Shown here in pieces: positions 32,651 to 43,760 of a stretch of 64,000 nucleotides of DNA. The translations under genes and the position numbers were made by a program. The stretch is from Trichobilharzia regenti. Taxonomy: Eukaryota > Platyhelminthes > Trematoda > Strigeidida > Schistosomatidae. The stretch covers positions 146,769,632 to 146,833,631 of the forward strand of contig OX235270.1 in the NCBI GenBank assembly GCA_944472135.2, read 5' to 3'. Positions within the stretch are counted from its first letter, which is position 1; every line of letters begins with the position of its first letter. The notes below the pieces were generated by a model, which ran no database searches, was not told the DNA's origin, and saw only the letters and a list, made by a program, of their open reading frames with translations.

Positions 32651-32884
32651 CTAAAGCACCTTGCAAGCATCGACTTCAGAGGCGAGATCAACTGTGAATA
32701 AATCCTCATATCGTTGATACCATGTCTCAAAAGTAACATTAGCATCTGGATCATAATTGAATTGTGTAATACTATTTACAATTCCATCGACAGATGGTAG
32801 CATGGTATGATTCGGATTGCTTGAAGGTGAAACTGAACCAGTTTGTTGGTTGATGAGCATTTCCATCAATTTCCTTTGTTGCTC
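32651..32884 (-). pseudogene. gag, N-terminal part
   Basis: Encodes KLMEMLINQQTG and FNYDPDANVTFETWYQRYEDLF. The true start codon is probably the ATG at 33566-33564, with the first ten codons separated from this part by the hairpin insertion at 32897-33535. Confidence 0.75.
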
Positions 32885-33547
32885 AAGCAGTAATTATCTT
32901 GAAAGTCCCCATTTAGTCATATGAAAAAGAGAAGACGTTCAGCGAAGAGACACTTTTCGGCGAATTCATTCACATAGCTGTACAATCGCATTTATATATA
33001 ATTATTTGTGTGTGTGTGTGTGTATACATGAGGTTTGTCAAGTTTAGATAATTGGTCAGATAATAAAAGAATGATCTAATATAGAAACAAGGTTAATTGG
33101 ACAGCAACTAAAGTAAGATTGAGTTAGTAAGTTAGATGACGTAATACAATAGACTAAAATGTTTTAACTTAGGTCAGGGTAGCAACAGAGGTAATTGCTC
33201 AATTTCATTTCTAATTTAAATGGCATTATTATCTACCCAACTTCTACTTAGTCTCTACCTGTAATTACCTCTGTTGCTACCCTGACCTAAGTTAAAACAT
33301 TTTAGTCTATTGTATTACGTCATCTAACTTACTAACTCAATCTTACTTTAGTTGCTGTCCAATTAACCTTGTTTCTATATTAGATCATTCTTGTATTACC
33401 TGTTCAATTATCTAATTTTGACAAACCTCATGTACACACACACACACAAATAATTATATATAAATGCGATTGTACAGCTATGTGAATGAATTCGCCGAAA
33501 AGTGTCTCTTCGCTGAACGTCTTCTCTTTTTCATACAAGCAGTAATT
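32885..33547. mobile_element. Hairpin insertion in gag with TSD
   Basis: Direct repeats CAAGCAGTAATT at 32885-32896 and 33536-33547 flank a giant inverted repeat: arms about 32920-33200 and 33268-33534, starting TATGAAAAAGAGAAGACG. The arms match the 3' tail of the PLE at 29028-29300. It looks like two opposed PLE tails inserted together. Confidence 0.75.
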
Positions 33548-33588
33548 CCAATTTAGAAGAATCCATAATTTTCCCATTCGCCAAATTA

Positions 33589-33950
33589 TGTTATGTACTG
33601 CTGTTGAGTGAGTTATTAGAGTTTTACCCGTCGCCAAATTATTGTTGTGTACTGGTCGAGTAACTAGTAGTCCTGACGCAAGAAGGCGGAAATCAGAAAA
33701 CCACCAGGTTCACGATGATACTTGTATTTTCAAACACAAGGAAAAATCAATGTCACACAAGAGTGTGAGTGAGAAAGTATCAATGTCCAAACAAGTGTGT
33801 GAACACAAGTGTATGAGCGATGTTCAAAATGAACGAATCAATAGACAGTCTTAACATGATTGTTAATTGTAATGGAATATCGATCCGTATATACATAGCA
33901 AAATATAACAGACTGTCAAACAAACACACATATTGTGTGGATATATATCA
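33589..33950 (-). repeat. 5' LTR
   Basis: 362 bp. On the minus strand it is followed by TAATTTGGCGAATGGG, the probable primer-binding region; I did not identify the tRNA. Confidence 0.8.
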
Positions 33951-34029
33951 CGAACTCAGATTTCGTCTGCGTTTAGTTCATTATAGTTGATGCAACTCCT
34001 CAAAACAGCCATTTCACTCCTTATCCTGA

Positions 34030-34680
34030 AAGTGTCGCGGAAACTCTTCCTTACAGTTCAAGGACGTACTTATTCCTTTATCAGAGGCAACTATAGTTTG
34101 CGATGTATCTACCGGCACTAATCTTCGGTTTGTTCCTCTCAGATGCTGAACAGCGTTGTTTCAACACTTACATTCGCTTTCTCATTCTGGAGTACGTGCT
34201 ACGGTCAGACTTATCAGCGAACGTTTCGTGTGGCCTAGAATGAACTCTGACATTCGGAGATGGGCACGGGAATGTCTCCAATGCCAATGCTCAAAAAAAG
34301 TACATCGCCACACTGTTACAACGCCGAAGACGTTTGGTTTACAAGAAAAAAGATTTCAACATGTTCATATAGACATTGTAGGACCACTACCAACATCAAG
34401 AGTATATTATACACACATATCCTGACAGCGATCAATAGGTTTACTCGATGGGCTATTACATGCCTCCTAAACGATATATCTGCAGAAAATGTTGCTTTGG
34501 TTTTTCTCGACCGTTGGGTGTCAAATTACGGTGTACCAACTACTATTACATCCGACTGAGGCGTTCAATTCCAATCGACGCTGTTTCGTGAAGTAACGAG
34601 ACTCCTTGGAGTGAAACATATCTCCACAACAGCTTATCATCCGGCAGACCAGTCCTGTAGCTTCATTTTACATTTTACAC
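34030..34680 (+). pseudogene. Gypsy integrase fragment
   Basis: Broken frames encode the integrase zinc domain (HSLSHSGVRATVRLI, CLQCQCSK), the first catalytic Asp (HVHIDIVGPLP), INRFTRWA, and the second Asp followed by a stop (TITSD then TGA). The fragment ends in TTAYHPADQS before the catalytic Glu. Unrelated in orientation to the element at 30771-33950. Confidence 0.8.
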
Positions 34681-36486
34681 GGAGCAAATAATAAATAGCA
34701 TGTTGAAAATTCCTGTCTATGAATCTGTCTGCTACAACTCCATTATAGATAAGATTTTATTTTGATAAACTGTCTCACAGTGTAGTTTTATACAGTAATA
34801 TTAACTGATGACCACAAGTTTCGAGCACAAACTATTGCCACTCATAATCATATCAAGTCACTCACCCACTCACTCACTCACACAACTTTCTTGTTTCCTT
34901 CATTTATATACATGTGTGGAATTGATGATTAGATATGTGAATACAAATCAGTAATATAGGAGACAATGTTCATTCAGAAATAATAATAATAATATGAGTG
35001 TTATTCATCAAATACAATCAGATGGGAAATTAGACGAGTGTTTTTATAGTTAAAATAAATAACTTGTTAGAATGTTGTGATGTACGTGAACTGAATTGAA
35101 ATAGAATACAATTTAAGATTATTTATTATCCTCCTCTGATTTCACTGACTGACTGACTGACTGAATCACTGATGGTAATAATATCTTCCATATCTCTGGT
35201 ATTTGCATTGAGTCATTTCGATTGTGCATGTGTTGGGTGTAGACTGGATGAACCAGGCAGGATTCAGTAATCAACCTCTCTCTCTCTCTCTCCACCTACC
35301 TAGATTACTTCTTAGAATTTTAACCCTCTCCCACCATGCTATTTTGTGATTGTGTGTTAATGCATGCATGCAGTGCAATGTAGTGCTGAGCTTTTTTCCA
35401 AATTACTCATCTTCTCGGGGTCAACCATTCTTACCTTAGCTAAATTCTTATGTTCCGACAATCTGATTACCCCCGATCTACTAGTTTGTCCTGTGTATGT
35501 AGTTGACCTAACTCACAGTCAGTGTAAGGTATTTTGTAAATTATATTATTTTGTGTAATTGGGTCAACCGACAGGGTCCTTTAACCTACAGAGCTTGTCC
35601 TATCTGAGTGAGTTTTTAGGTTTGAATGCCACCAGCCTAATTCCTGCTTTATTAAGAATCCTACGTAGGGAGGGTTTCAGATGTCCCCTCCCTCCTTATA
35701 TGGTATAACAGTTGATGACTTATATTCTCTCTTATTTATGTTATCATTGCGAGTTTCACAATTATTTTTATCTTGCTTTTGGCCTTTTTCAATCTTCCTA
35801 ATAAATTTTATAGGGTAGTTAGCTATTTGATAGCAACGCTTCTTCTACTTGTTTCATTTCATCATTCAGGTCTTTTCTTGTACTACTTAGTGCTGCTGCT
35901 CGGTTTGTTAGACACTTAACTAGGTCTGCCTTCACAGACAGTTGACGGATGAGATGAATTAAAGTCTAAATATCTATTAGTAGAATGCGTCGGTTTTTTA
36001 TAAACGCTAGTGCGTAGTTTACCTTCTTCTATTCATTTTATTTTACAATCTAACATCACAGCTCATTCTACTTGTTCATTTTCCGATTCAAATTTAAATT
36101 TTATTCCCTCTACTAGTGAGTTTATGTGTGTCAAGAAGCTTGTAAGTAGTAAGCAGTTATTATATATGTCCAAACCAAGTTCACTTTTAACGGTTTGAAA
36201 AAATTTGGGCATTGAGTATATGATATTCATTATAATAAAGGTTTTTTTTTGTATTTCCCAATGAATGAAAAACAAGTCGAAACGTCAGTAAAAACAATAT
36301 GGTTCTGTTTTTCATTCATTGAGAAATAAAAAAACAAACCTTTATTATAATGAGTAAGCAGTTATCTTTCCACTTAATGTATTTTGTAGTCAGTGATCGT
36401 TGTTTTAATAATCGATTTTGATTCATATAAGTAGAAGTGAACACACTTAAAATATCAACAGACAACTTAAAGCAAAGCACATCTAC
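34492..36486 (+). repeat. Inverted repeat, left arm
   Basis: 1,995 bp whose reverse complement is 39293-43340 after removal of the PLE and SINE there. It begins inside the integrase fragment (TTGCTTTGGTTTTTCTCG) and ends AAAGCACATCTAC. It contains a copy of the dispersed repeat (35360-35700). Spacer 36487-39292. Confidence 0.9.
36225..36355. repeat. Small hairpin inside the left arm
   Basis: Arms CATTATAATAAAGG...TTCATTCATTG-type sequences face each other around AAGTCGAAACGTCAGTAAAA. The mirror copy in the right arm is at about 39425-39555. CGAAACGTC resembles the 3' half of a PLE hammerhead. Confidence 0.55.
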
Positions 36487-36639
36487 GTGCATAGAGTGTG
36501 CGGTGTATGTATGCTCAGAAGCTAGCTGACGCGTACACCAAAGATTTGGCTGTAAAGACAGATCTTGAGGTATTCATGTTTGTTTGTTTGTTTTCCTTTT
36601 CACTTTTTCTTCCATAGTTTCGTTTGTAAGGGTTAGTTA

Positions 36640-36815
36640 TGTTTTTACGAGTTGATCATGGATTCATATCAGTTAGAGAACCATTGAAAACCAGCCACGA
36701 GGAGTACTGGACAGCCAGCTATTTCATCAGACTTTTTTGGGAATCATAGGCAGTACGCACCCACTGCACCGGGGTTCGAACCCAGGACCTTCCGGTTACA
36801 AGGCAAGCTCTTTAT
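36640..36815 (-). mobile_element. tRNA-derived SINE (family 2)
   Basis: Reverse complement of the family 2 head (CTTGTAACCGGAAGGTC, GGGTTCGAACCC) and body up to GGTTCTCTAACTGATAT. Confidence 0.75.
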
Positions 36816-37190
36816 CTTTTTTTAGATCAGTCAATACAATTCGAATAAAATTTTCTTTATCGACGAAATCATCTTTAGAGGCTGTGCATTGGTATTTCAC
36901 TTGCTCGTGTGGAGCTAGTTATATTGGCCGCCTTACAAAGCGCACGCTTTCCAAACTCATCTCTGAACACTATCCGGCATGGTTAGCAAAAGGACAACGC
37001 AAGACAAGTACTAGCTCAATTCTCGAACATTTGGTGAACTCAGGTCACGTAGCTCCACCAGAGTCGTCTTTCAAGAAAATCTACAAAGTGAAGCCAAATG
37101 GTACAAACGGCGTCAGGTTTCAGCTTTTGAGTATGATGGAGGAGCAGGGAATTCGTCACTTCAGTGTCAGCATCAGTATCGTTATATAAT
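36816..37190 (+). pseudogene. Penelope-like GIY-YIG fragment
   Basis: The open frame encodes WYFTCSCGASYIGRLTKRTLS, SEHYPAWLAKGQ and SSILEHLVNSGH, the GIY-YIG endonuclease region of a PLE (YFT...SYIGR). RT is missing; the frame ends at 37189. Confidence 0.75.
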
Positions 37191-37635
37191 ACTTGGCTAA
37201 TATTTGTCTGCGACTGCGAAAATGTCTGATGCATGCGGTCACCAGGTATTTCACTAGACGGAATAACGCATGGAACATCATCTAAGGTTGCCTCATTGGA
37301 GTTATTAGCATTCAGTGTTCCTGAGCGGAATCGTCTTTGCTATGATGTTAAATCAGGTGCATTCCTAATGTTAGTATAGGATGTTTAAGAGCTTATAGGC
37401 CAAGACGTTATGTGAAGACATAATCCTCTTAACAGCTTCTTCAGCCAAATGGTCAATTATACGCTCGGATTTGATTTGTGATTCTAGACAGATGTTTTGT
37501 GATCGATCACACAGTTACTTGAGGGGCATAATGCTGTCAAACTTGCTCTTTATGTCTGCTACTGACTTCTGAATTGTCAGTGAATCATTTTTGCTACAAG
37601 CCGCATTCTCCGTCAGTTCCCCCATGATATCAGAT
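37191..37635. other. No gene seen
   Basis: Short ORFs only. May include decayed LINE ORF1 sequence. Confidence 0.4.
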
Positions 37636-38020
37636 ATCAGACAAGATCGGTGTATTTCCAGGAAGAAACGCGGTGGCGGTGTCGCCATCTTCATCAATTC
37701 ACAATGGTATACGTCTAATAATGTCTCAAATTCTCTAGTGACAATACTGACAGCCTCATCGTTAAGTGTCGGCCTAAACATTTGTCTAAGTACAACTACA
37801 TTTACATCTCGAACATTTATATTGCCCCTGGATGCAATTCCACAGAATTGTCTTTATTTGCGGATGAATTTATCTCCCTTGCTGCCACCTCCTTCGGAAG
37901 ATCCTTGTCTATAGTTACTGGAGATTCTAATTCTAGTGATCACAGCTTCCTAATTTCACTTGGACACGATAGCATTGTCAACTTCCCGACTAGAATGGAT
38001 AACACTCCTGGAGAGAATTA
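37636..38020 (+). pseudogene. LINE endonuclease fragment
   Basis: Frames encode RKKRGGGVAIFINSQ, NIYIAPGCNS and VTGDSNSSDH, corresponding to the APE endonuclease of a CR1-like LINE. Frameshift near 37780. Confidence 0.7.
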
Positions 38021-39240
38021 AGGACGCACTGGATACAGAACTCCGACCACAGCAAGCTAGATTCAGGAAAGGCAAATCATGTTCCGACCAAATCGCAACT
38101 CTACGCATCATCATCATCATCATCACAGAGCGAAGCATGGAATGGCAATCAAACCTCTACCTCAACTTTATAGAATTTGAGAAGGCCTTCGACAGCGTTG
38201 ACCGCGAAGTAATTTGGAAACTACTCGAGTATTACGGCGTACCCCAAATATTCATCGACCTTATTCAACAGTTGTACGACAACGGAGCATGTCAAGTGAT
38301 CCACAACGGAAAACTCAGCGAGGCGTTTGGAATAAACACAGGAGTCAGACAAGAGCGCTTGCTTATTCTCACCAATGAAATTCCTAATTGTGGTCGACTG
38401 GATTATGCGTCAGATAGTGGGAAATGAGAAGACAGGGATATCCTGGACCGACGTGAAGAACCTAGAAGACCTGGATTTCGCGCGGCGATGATTTATGCTT
38501 GATGTCACACACACAAAATCTAAGACTCACAAGCGAAAACAGCCCGAAAAACTGGTCGAAGAAGCAGCCGGAGAAGACAGGACTCCATGTGAACATAGAC
38601 AAGAAGGAGGTTATGAAAATAACCAACCAACAATAACAACGACAGCAGCAACATCCAGCGTCAATCACCATCAACGTGTGGGAGGGATTTGAAAGAGGTT
38701 ACTTCATTCACTCACTGATCTAGGGAGTATTGTCTCAACTACAGGAAGTCGGAACGGATGAAGATGTCAAATCAAGAATCGGGAAGGCGAGAAACACATC
38801 CATCAACCTGAAATCTATCTGGAAATCTTCGTCACTCAGCATCAATAACAAAATTCAGATTTTCAATACAAACGTCAAGTCAGACAGTACATCTATACGG
38901 ATGAGAGACTTGGTGGGTGGGTCACAAAGAATATTTCCAACAGCCTGTTGCAGACCAAACCTTTATCAACAACTAACTGTCTTGGTTCTATACTGAATGA
39001 AGATCAGATGGCCGGGCCGCAAACAATCACCAACAAGAAACTATGGCTGGAACAAACAGAACCAGAACCAATCGCCAACCAAGAAATACGCAGGAGAAAG
39101 TGGAGATGGATTTGACACTGGCTGAGAAGGCCGCTAGGTGACATCGCGCGCGCGTCAGGCCGTTGCTCCAGTGGAACCCGAAAGGTAAGCGGCAAGTGGG
39201 ACGTCAAAGGATGACATGGAGGAGATCGTGTGAAGAGGAG
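37990..39240 (+). pseudogene. RTE-like LINE RT and C-terminal remnant
   Basis: Encodes RFRKGKSCSDQIATLRI, NFIEFEKAFDSVDREVIWKLL and HNGKLSEAFGINTGVRQ, then decayed downstream sequence (VKSRIGKARNTS, SLSINNKIQIFN). Related to 55135-57850 but with a (CAT)n expansion at about 38106-38126 and an internal deletion after INTGVRQ. Confidence 0.75.
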
Positions 39241-40779
39241 TTGAAACAGTATGGACTATTTATGTGCGTTGTTTGCGTGTAAGCTAAGTTAAGTAGATGT
39301 GCTTTGCTTTAAGTTGTCTGTTGATATTTTAAGTGTGTTCACTTCTACTTATATGAATCAAAATCGATTATTAAAACAACGATCACTGACTACAAAATAC
39401 ATTAAGTGGAAAGATAACTGCTTACTCATTATAATAAAGGTTTGTTTTTTTATTTCTCAATGAATGAAAAACAGAACCATATTGTTTTTACTGACGTTTC
39501 GACTTGTTTTTCATTCATTGGGAAATACAAAAAAAAACCTTTATTATAATGAATATCATATACTCAATGCCCAAATTTTTTCAAACCGTTAAAAGTGAAC
39601 TTGGTTTGGACATATATAATAACTGCTTACTACTTACAAGCTTCTTGACACACATAAACTCACTAGTAGAGGGAATAAAATTTAAATTTGAATCGGAAAA
39701 TGAACAAGTAGAATGAGCTGTGATGTTAGATTGTAAAATAAAATGAATAGAAGAAGGTAAACTACGCACTAGCGTTTATAAAAAACCGACGCATTCTACT
39801 AATAGATATTTAGACTTTAATTCATCTCATCCGTCAACTGTCTGTGAAGGCAGACCTAGTTAAGTGTCTAACAAACCGAGCAGCAGCACTAAGTAGTACA
39901 AGAAAAGACCTGAATGATGAAATGAAACAAGTAGAAGAAGCGTTGCTATCAAATAGCTAACTACCCTATAAAATTTATTAGGAAGATTGAAAAAGGCCAA
40001 AAGCAAGATAAAAATAATTGTGAAACTCGCAATGATAACATAAATAAGAGAGAATATAAGTCATCAACTGTTATACCATATAAGGAGGGAGGGGACATCT
40101 GAAACCCTCCCTACGTAGGATTCTTAATAAAGCAGGAATTAGGCTGGTGGCATTCAAACCTAAAAACTCACTCAGATAGGACAAGCTCTGTAGGTTAAAG
40201 GACCCTGTCGGTTGACCCAATTACACAAAATAATATAATTTACAAAATACCTTACACTGACTGTGAGTTAGGTCAACTACATACACAGGACAAACTAGTA
40301 GATCGGGGGTAATCAGATTGTCGGAACATAAGAATTTAGCTGAGGTAAGAATGGTTGACCCCGAGAAGATGAGTAATTTGGAAAAAAGCTCAGCACTACA
40401 TTGCACTGCATGCATGCATTAACACACAATCACAAAATAGCATGGTGGGAGAGGGTTAAAATTCTAAGAAGTAATCTAGGTAGGCGGAGAGAGAGAGAGA
40501 GGTTGATTACTGAATCCTGCCTGGTTCATCCAGTCTACACCCAACACATGCACAATCGAAATGACTCAATGCAAATACCAGAGATATGGAAGATATTATT
40601 ACCATCAGTGATTCAGTCAGTCAGTCAGTGAAATCAGAGGAGGATAATAAATAATCTTAAATTGTATTCTATTTCAATTCAGTTCACGTACATCACAACA
40701 TTCTAACAAGTTATTTAGATATTATAGAGAAGATTTGTATCTCAGGTGTATGATTTTGATGTGGTTTTGTTCTCTGAGC

Positions 40780-40850
40780 TGGATGGTTAGTTCGCGAAGG
40801 TTTCATCACCTTACTGGGTGACATCTTCAGCGCATACTTCAATTTGAAGT
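40780..40850 (-). ncRNA. Hammerhead-like motif, PLE 3' terminal repeat
   Basis: Minus-strand CTGAAGA (40830-40824), one extra U, stem II GTCACC/GGTGAT with loop CAGTAA, then GAAA (40804-40801) and CCTTCGCG. The stem III nucleotides are changed relative to the 5' copy (ACCT instead of AGCT). Confidence 0.5.
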
Positions 40851-41053
40851 GAGCTCTTAGATTTCTCCACGAGTTTATTAATCATATCTCCTGGTGACCT
40901 TGGACGGGATTGGTTGTTTGTGTGTGTTTTCACACCTTCTAGGTTACTTGTATTGGAACCGGTTGTTTCTTTGACTTGAATTTTGACCCTTTGTCTGTGA
41001 AGTTTCTTTCTTATTGGTTGATAAATTTTGTCTATGTCGATGTGTCTATTGAT

Positions 41054-42415
41054 TTATGATCCACTCGAATGCCAAGCTTCTAAAAATTCTCTAGCATTCT
41101 TGTTATTTCCTTTGTCTAATATTTGAACGTTGTCCCAGTCGAATTGATGTCCGTAGTTGTCTGTGTGTAGTGAAATGAGGGAGTGGATATCATGTCTTTT
41201 GACGGCTAGCTTATGCTCGTGGATACGAAGACGAAGGGGACGTCCACTTTGGCCGATGTAGTGTTTTTCGCAGTTGTTACAGTTTATTATGTAGATGATG
41301 TTGGTTTTATCTTCTTTCGCTGTTGAGTCTTTTGGTTGACATAGAATTGAGTGAAGCGACTTTGTTGGTTTGTGTACGACGTCAACTCCTAAAGGTTTGA
41401 AGAGTCTTGTAGTGATTTCTGAGATATCTTTTATATATGGTAAGGCAATTTTCTTTGTGTTCTCCTTGGTGGCTTTTGCTTTGGTAGGTTGGCTCGGGGC
41501 TATATGTCTCTTGATGAAGTTCCGTGGATATCCATTCTTTTGGAAGACGTCCATGAGATACTTTTCTTCAATTTTTCTTAAGGTGGGAGTGCTGCAGTGA
41601 GTCCTTGCCCTCTTGAATAGTGTTTGTATGCAATTCCTTTTGTGTGTTATTGGGTTGTTGCTGTTGTAATTCAGTATTTGGTCTGTGTGAGTTGATTTCC
41701 TATAAACTTGAGTTTCTAATTCTCCTGTAGTTGTTCGCCTGACTAAGACGTCCAAAAATGGTATTTTGTTCTAGGATTCCTCTTCTTTTGTGAAGTTGAT
41801 GTCGTTGAAGACGTTGTTTATTAAGTTGTGAGTTTTATCTAATTCGTTTCTTTTGATGATTACAAATGTGTCGTCGACGTAGCGTATCCAAATCTTGGGT
41901 TTGATCTTTGGTAGAATTATATTTTCGAGTCTTTGCATCACTGCTTCTGCAATCAGACCTGATATTGGTGATCCCATGGGTGTTCCTTTGACTTGTTCAT
42001 ATATTTGGCCGTTGAATTGGAAGTATGTTGTTAGGCATAGATTTATGCATTCCATCCAGCTTGTGTGTTGCATTTTTGATTGTTGTGGCAGTTGTTCGTC
42101 GTTGCTAAGTAGTTGCTCCATAGTTTCTTTTGCTAGGTTTTGTCCGATGGATGTATATAATGCTGTCACGTCGAATGATACCATTATTTCTTGTTCATCT
42201 ATTTGGATGCCTCTGATTTTCTCTAGGAATTGGATAGCAGAGTTGATGGAGTGATCGCAAGATTCCGTTAGGTGTTTTAGTTTTCTGTATAATTCTTTGG
42301 ATAAATTATATGTTGGAGTTCCTGGGAGTGATACAATTGGTCGTAATGGGATATTTGCCTTGTGTATTTTGGGTCTGCCGTAGAATCGGGGTAGGACTGG
42401 TCCATTGGATTTCAT
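41054..42415 (-). pseudogene. PLE reverse transcriptase and GIY-YIG endonuclease
   Basis: A single frame interrupted by TAG at 41771-41773, and again by a stop at 41054 after which the frame stays open for about 75 codons. The first part (42415-41771) has RT motifs: FYGRPKIHK, MVSFDVTALYTS, KGTPMGSPISGL and catalytic YVDD with upstream WIR. The second part (41755-41054) contains KIPFLDVLV, then the GIY-YIG domain: IIYIINCNNCEKHYIGQSG and LRLRIHEHK. PLE proteins prime reverse transcription with their own endonuclease. The N-terminal RT region is missing, so this copy cannot move on its own. Confidence 0.9.
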
Positions 42416-42481
42416 TCGCCATTGGTCTTGTTTTGTGATCTGTCCAGTTCGTGGAGAAATCTAAAAGCTCACTTCAAATTG

Positions 42482-42530
42482 AAGTATGCGCTGAAGATGT
42501 CACCCAGTAAGGTGATGAAAGCTTCGCAAA
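42482..42530 (+). ncRNA. Hammerhead-like motif, PLE 5' inverted snippet
   Basis: CTGAAGA (42491-42497), an extra U, stem II GTCACC/GGTGAT, GAAA (42517-42520), GCTTCGC. AGCT is self-complementary (a 2-bp stem III, 4 bp in a dimer), the triplet CTT would be the cleavage site, and CGC pairs with the GCG before the core as stem I. Confidence 0.5.
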
Positions 42531-42743
42531 CTAACCATCCAGCTCAGAGAACAAAACCTCATCAATAACAAGTTATTTATTTTAACTATAAAAACACTCG
42601 TCTAATTTCCCATCTGATTGTATTTGATGAATAACACTCATATTATTATTATCATTATTATTATTTCTGAATGAACATTGTCTCCTATATTACTGATTTG
42701 TATTCACATATCTAATCATCAATTCTACACATGTATATAAATG

Positions 42744-42940
42744 TTTTTTTTTTGATGTTTTTGATTTACAGCTTGATTCCACACTGTATTTTTAGTACAA
42801 GGATGGTATTTTCAGCATGGATATCGGTAGCCCAAATTTTGCAGGCCAACCATAGATATCAGGTGTGCGCCGGCGTGGGCTCGAACCCTGGACCATGTGC
42901 ATGGTCGGCGAGAGTCCTAACCACTGTGCCACCGACGCAC
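42744..42940 (-). mobile_element. tRNA-derived SINE with poly(A)
   Basis: The head (GTGCGTCGGTGGCACAGTGG, box B GGGTTCGAGCCC) is close to family 1, but the body differs (GGCCTGCAAAATTTGGGC). It ends in poly(A), seen as poly(T) at 42744-42753. Absent from the left arm, so it is younger than the inverted repeat. Confidence 0.8.
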
Positions 42941-43729
42941 AGGAAACAAGAAAGTTGTGTGAGTGGGTGAGTGACTTGATATGATTATGAGTGGCAATAG
43001 TTTGTGCTCGAAACTTGTGGTCATCAGTTAATATTACTGTATAAAACTACACTGTGAGACAGTTTATCAAAATAAAATCTTATCTATAATGGAGTTGTAG
43101 CAGACAGATTCATAGACAGGAATTTTCAACATGCTATTTATTATTTGCTCCGTGTAAAATGTAAAATGAAGCTACAGGACTGGTCTGTCGGATGATAAGC
43201 TGTTGTGGAGATACGTTTCACTCCAAGGAGTCTCGTTACTTCACGAAACAGCGTCGATTGGAATTGAACGCCTCAGTCGGATGTAATAGTAGTTGGTACA
43301 CCGTAATTTGACACCCAACGGTCGAGAAAAACCAAAGCAATATATATCAGGGTAATTGAGAAGTTTCAAAGCTTCTCCAAGACAGATAGTAAGGCATAAA
43401 ATTGATTAAATATAATTGATGTGATTATGAACGATAAACAGTGTTCGAGGCGTCATCCAGTAAATAATACTGTTTCACTCACAGTGTGTGATATATCTAA
43501 TAAACAATCTAATATGGAAATAGTATAATTATTTTACATTGATAAATAAGGGATTAATGAAAACAAAACACGTAGATCAGCGAAGAGTCTCTTTTCGGCG
43601 AATTCATTTGCTTAGATTTACGATCGCAAATATATATATATATATAAGTTATTTTGTATGTATGTATGTATGTGTATGTATGTATGTATGTGTTGTTGGT
43701 ATGTATGTATGTATGTAGTATGTTTGTAG

Positions 43730-43760
<31 letters not shown>

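Larger units (their letters stand above)
30771..33950 (-). mobile_element. Gypsy-type LTR element, pol-deleted
   Basis: Two LTRs in the same orientation (33589-33950 5' and 30771-31099 3' on the minus strand), both TG...CA. Between them lie gag, zinc knuckles, protease and a polypurine tract. RT, RNase H and integrase are missing: the protease C-terminal region runs into a short tail about 230 bp before the 3' LTR. I see no matching 4-6 bp target duplication. Two foreign segments interrupt gag. It is a non-autonomous, dead element. Confidence 0.85.
40704..42579 (-). mobile_element. Penelope-like element with 14-bp TSD
   Basis: The element spans 40718-42565 between two copies of TAACAAGTTATTTA (40704-40717, 42566-42579). 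The empty site is intact in the left arm at about 35060. Minus orientation: a 5' inverted terminal snippet (about 42455-42563), RT, GIY-YIG, and a 3' terminal repeat (about 40770-40877). Full-length PLEs have the RT N terminus upstream, so this copy is 5'-truncated. Confidence 0.9.
39293..43340 (-). repeat. Inverted repeat, right arm
   Basis: Mirror of 34492-36486, enlarged by a PLE (40718-42565) with its 14-bp duplication and a SINE (about 42744-42940). Subtracting these leaves about 1,986 bp, equal to the left arm. The outer end joins duplication copy B at 43341. Confidence 0.9.

Noticed and set aside
37515..37781. Minus-strand 88-codon ORF as a gene
   Set aside because: Part of it is the shadow of a plus-strand LINE endonuclease fragment with RGGGVAIFIN.
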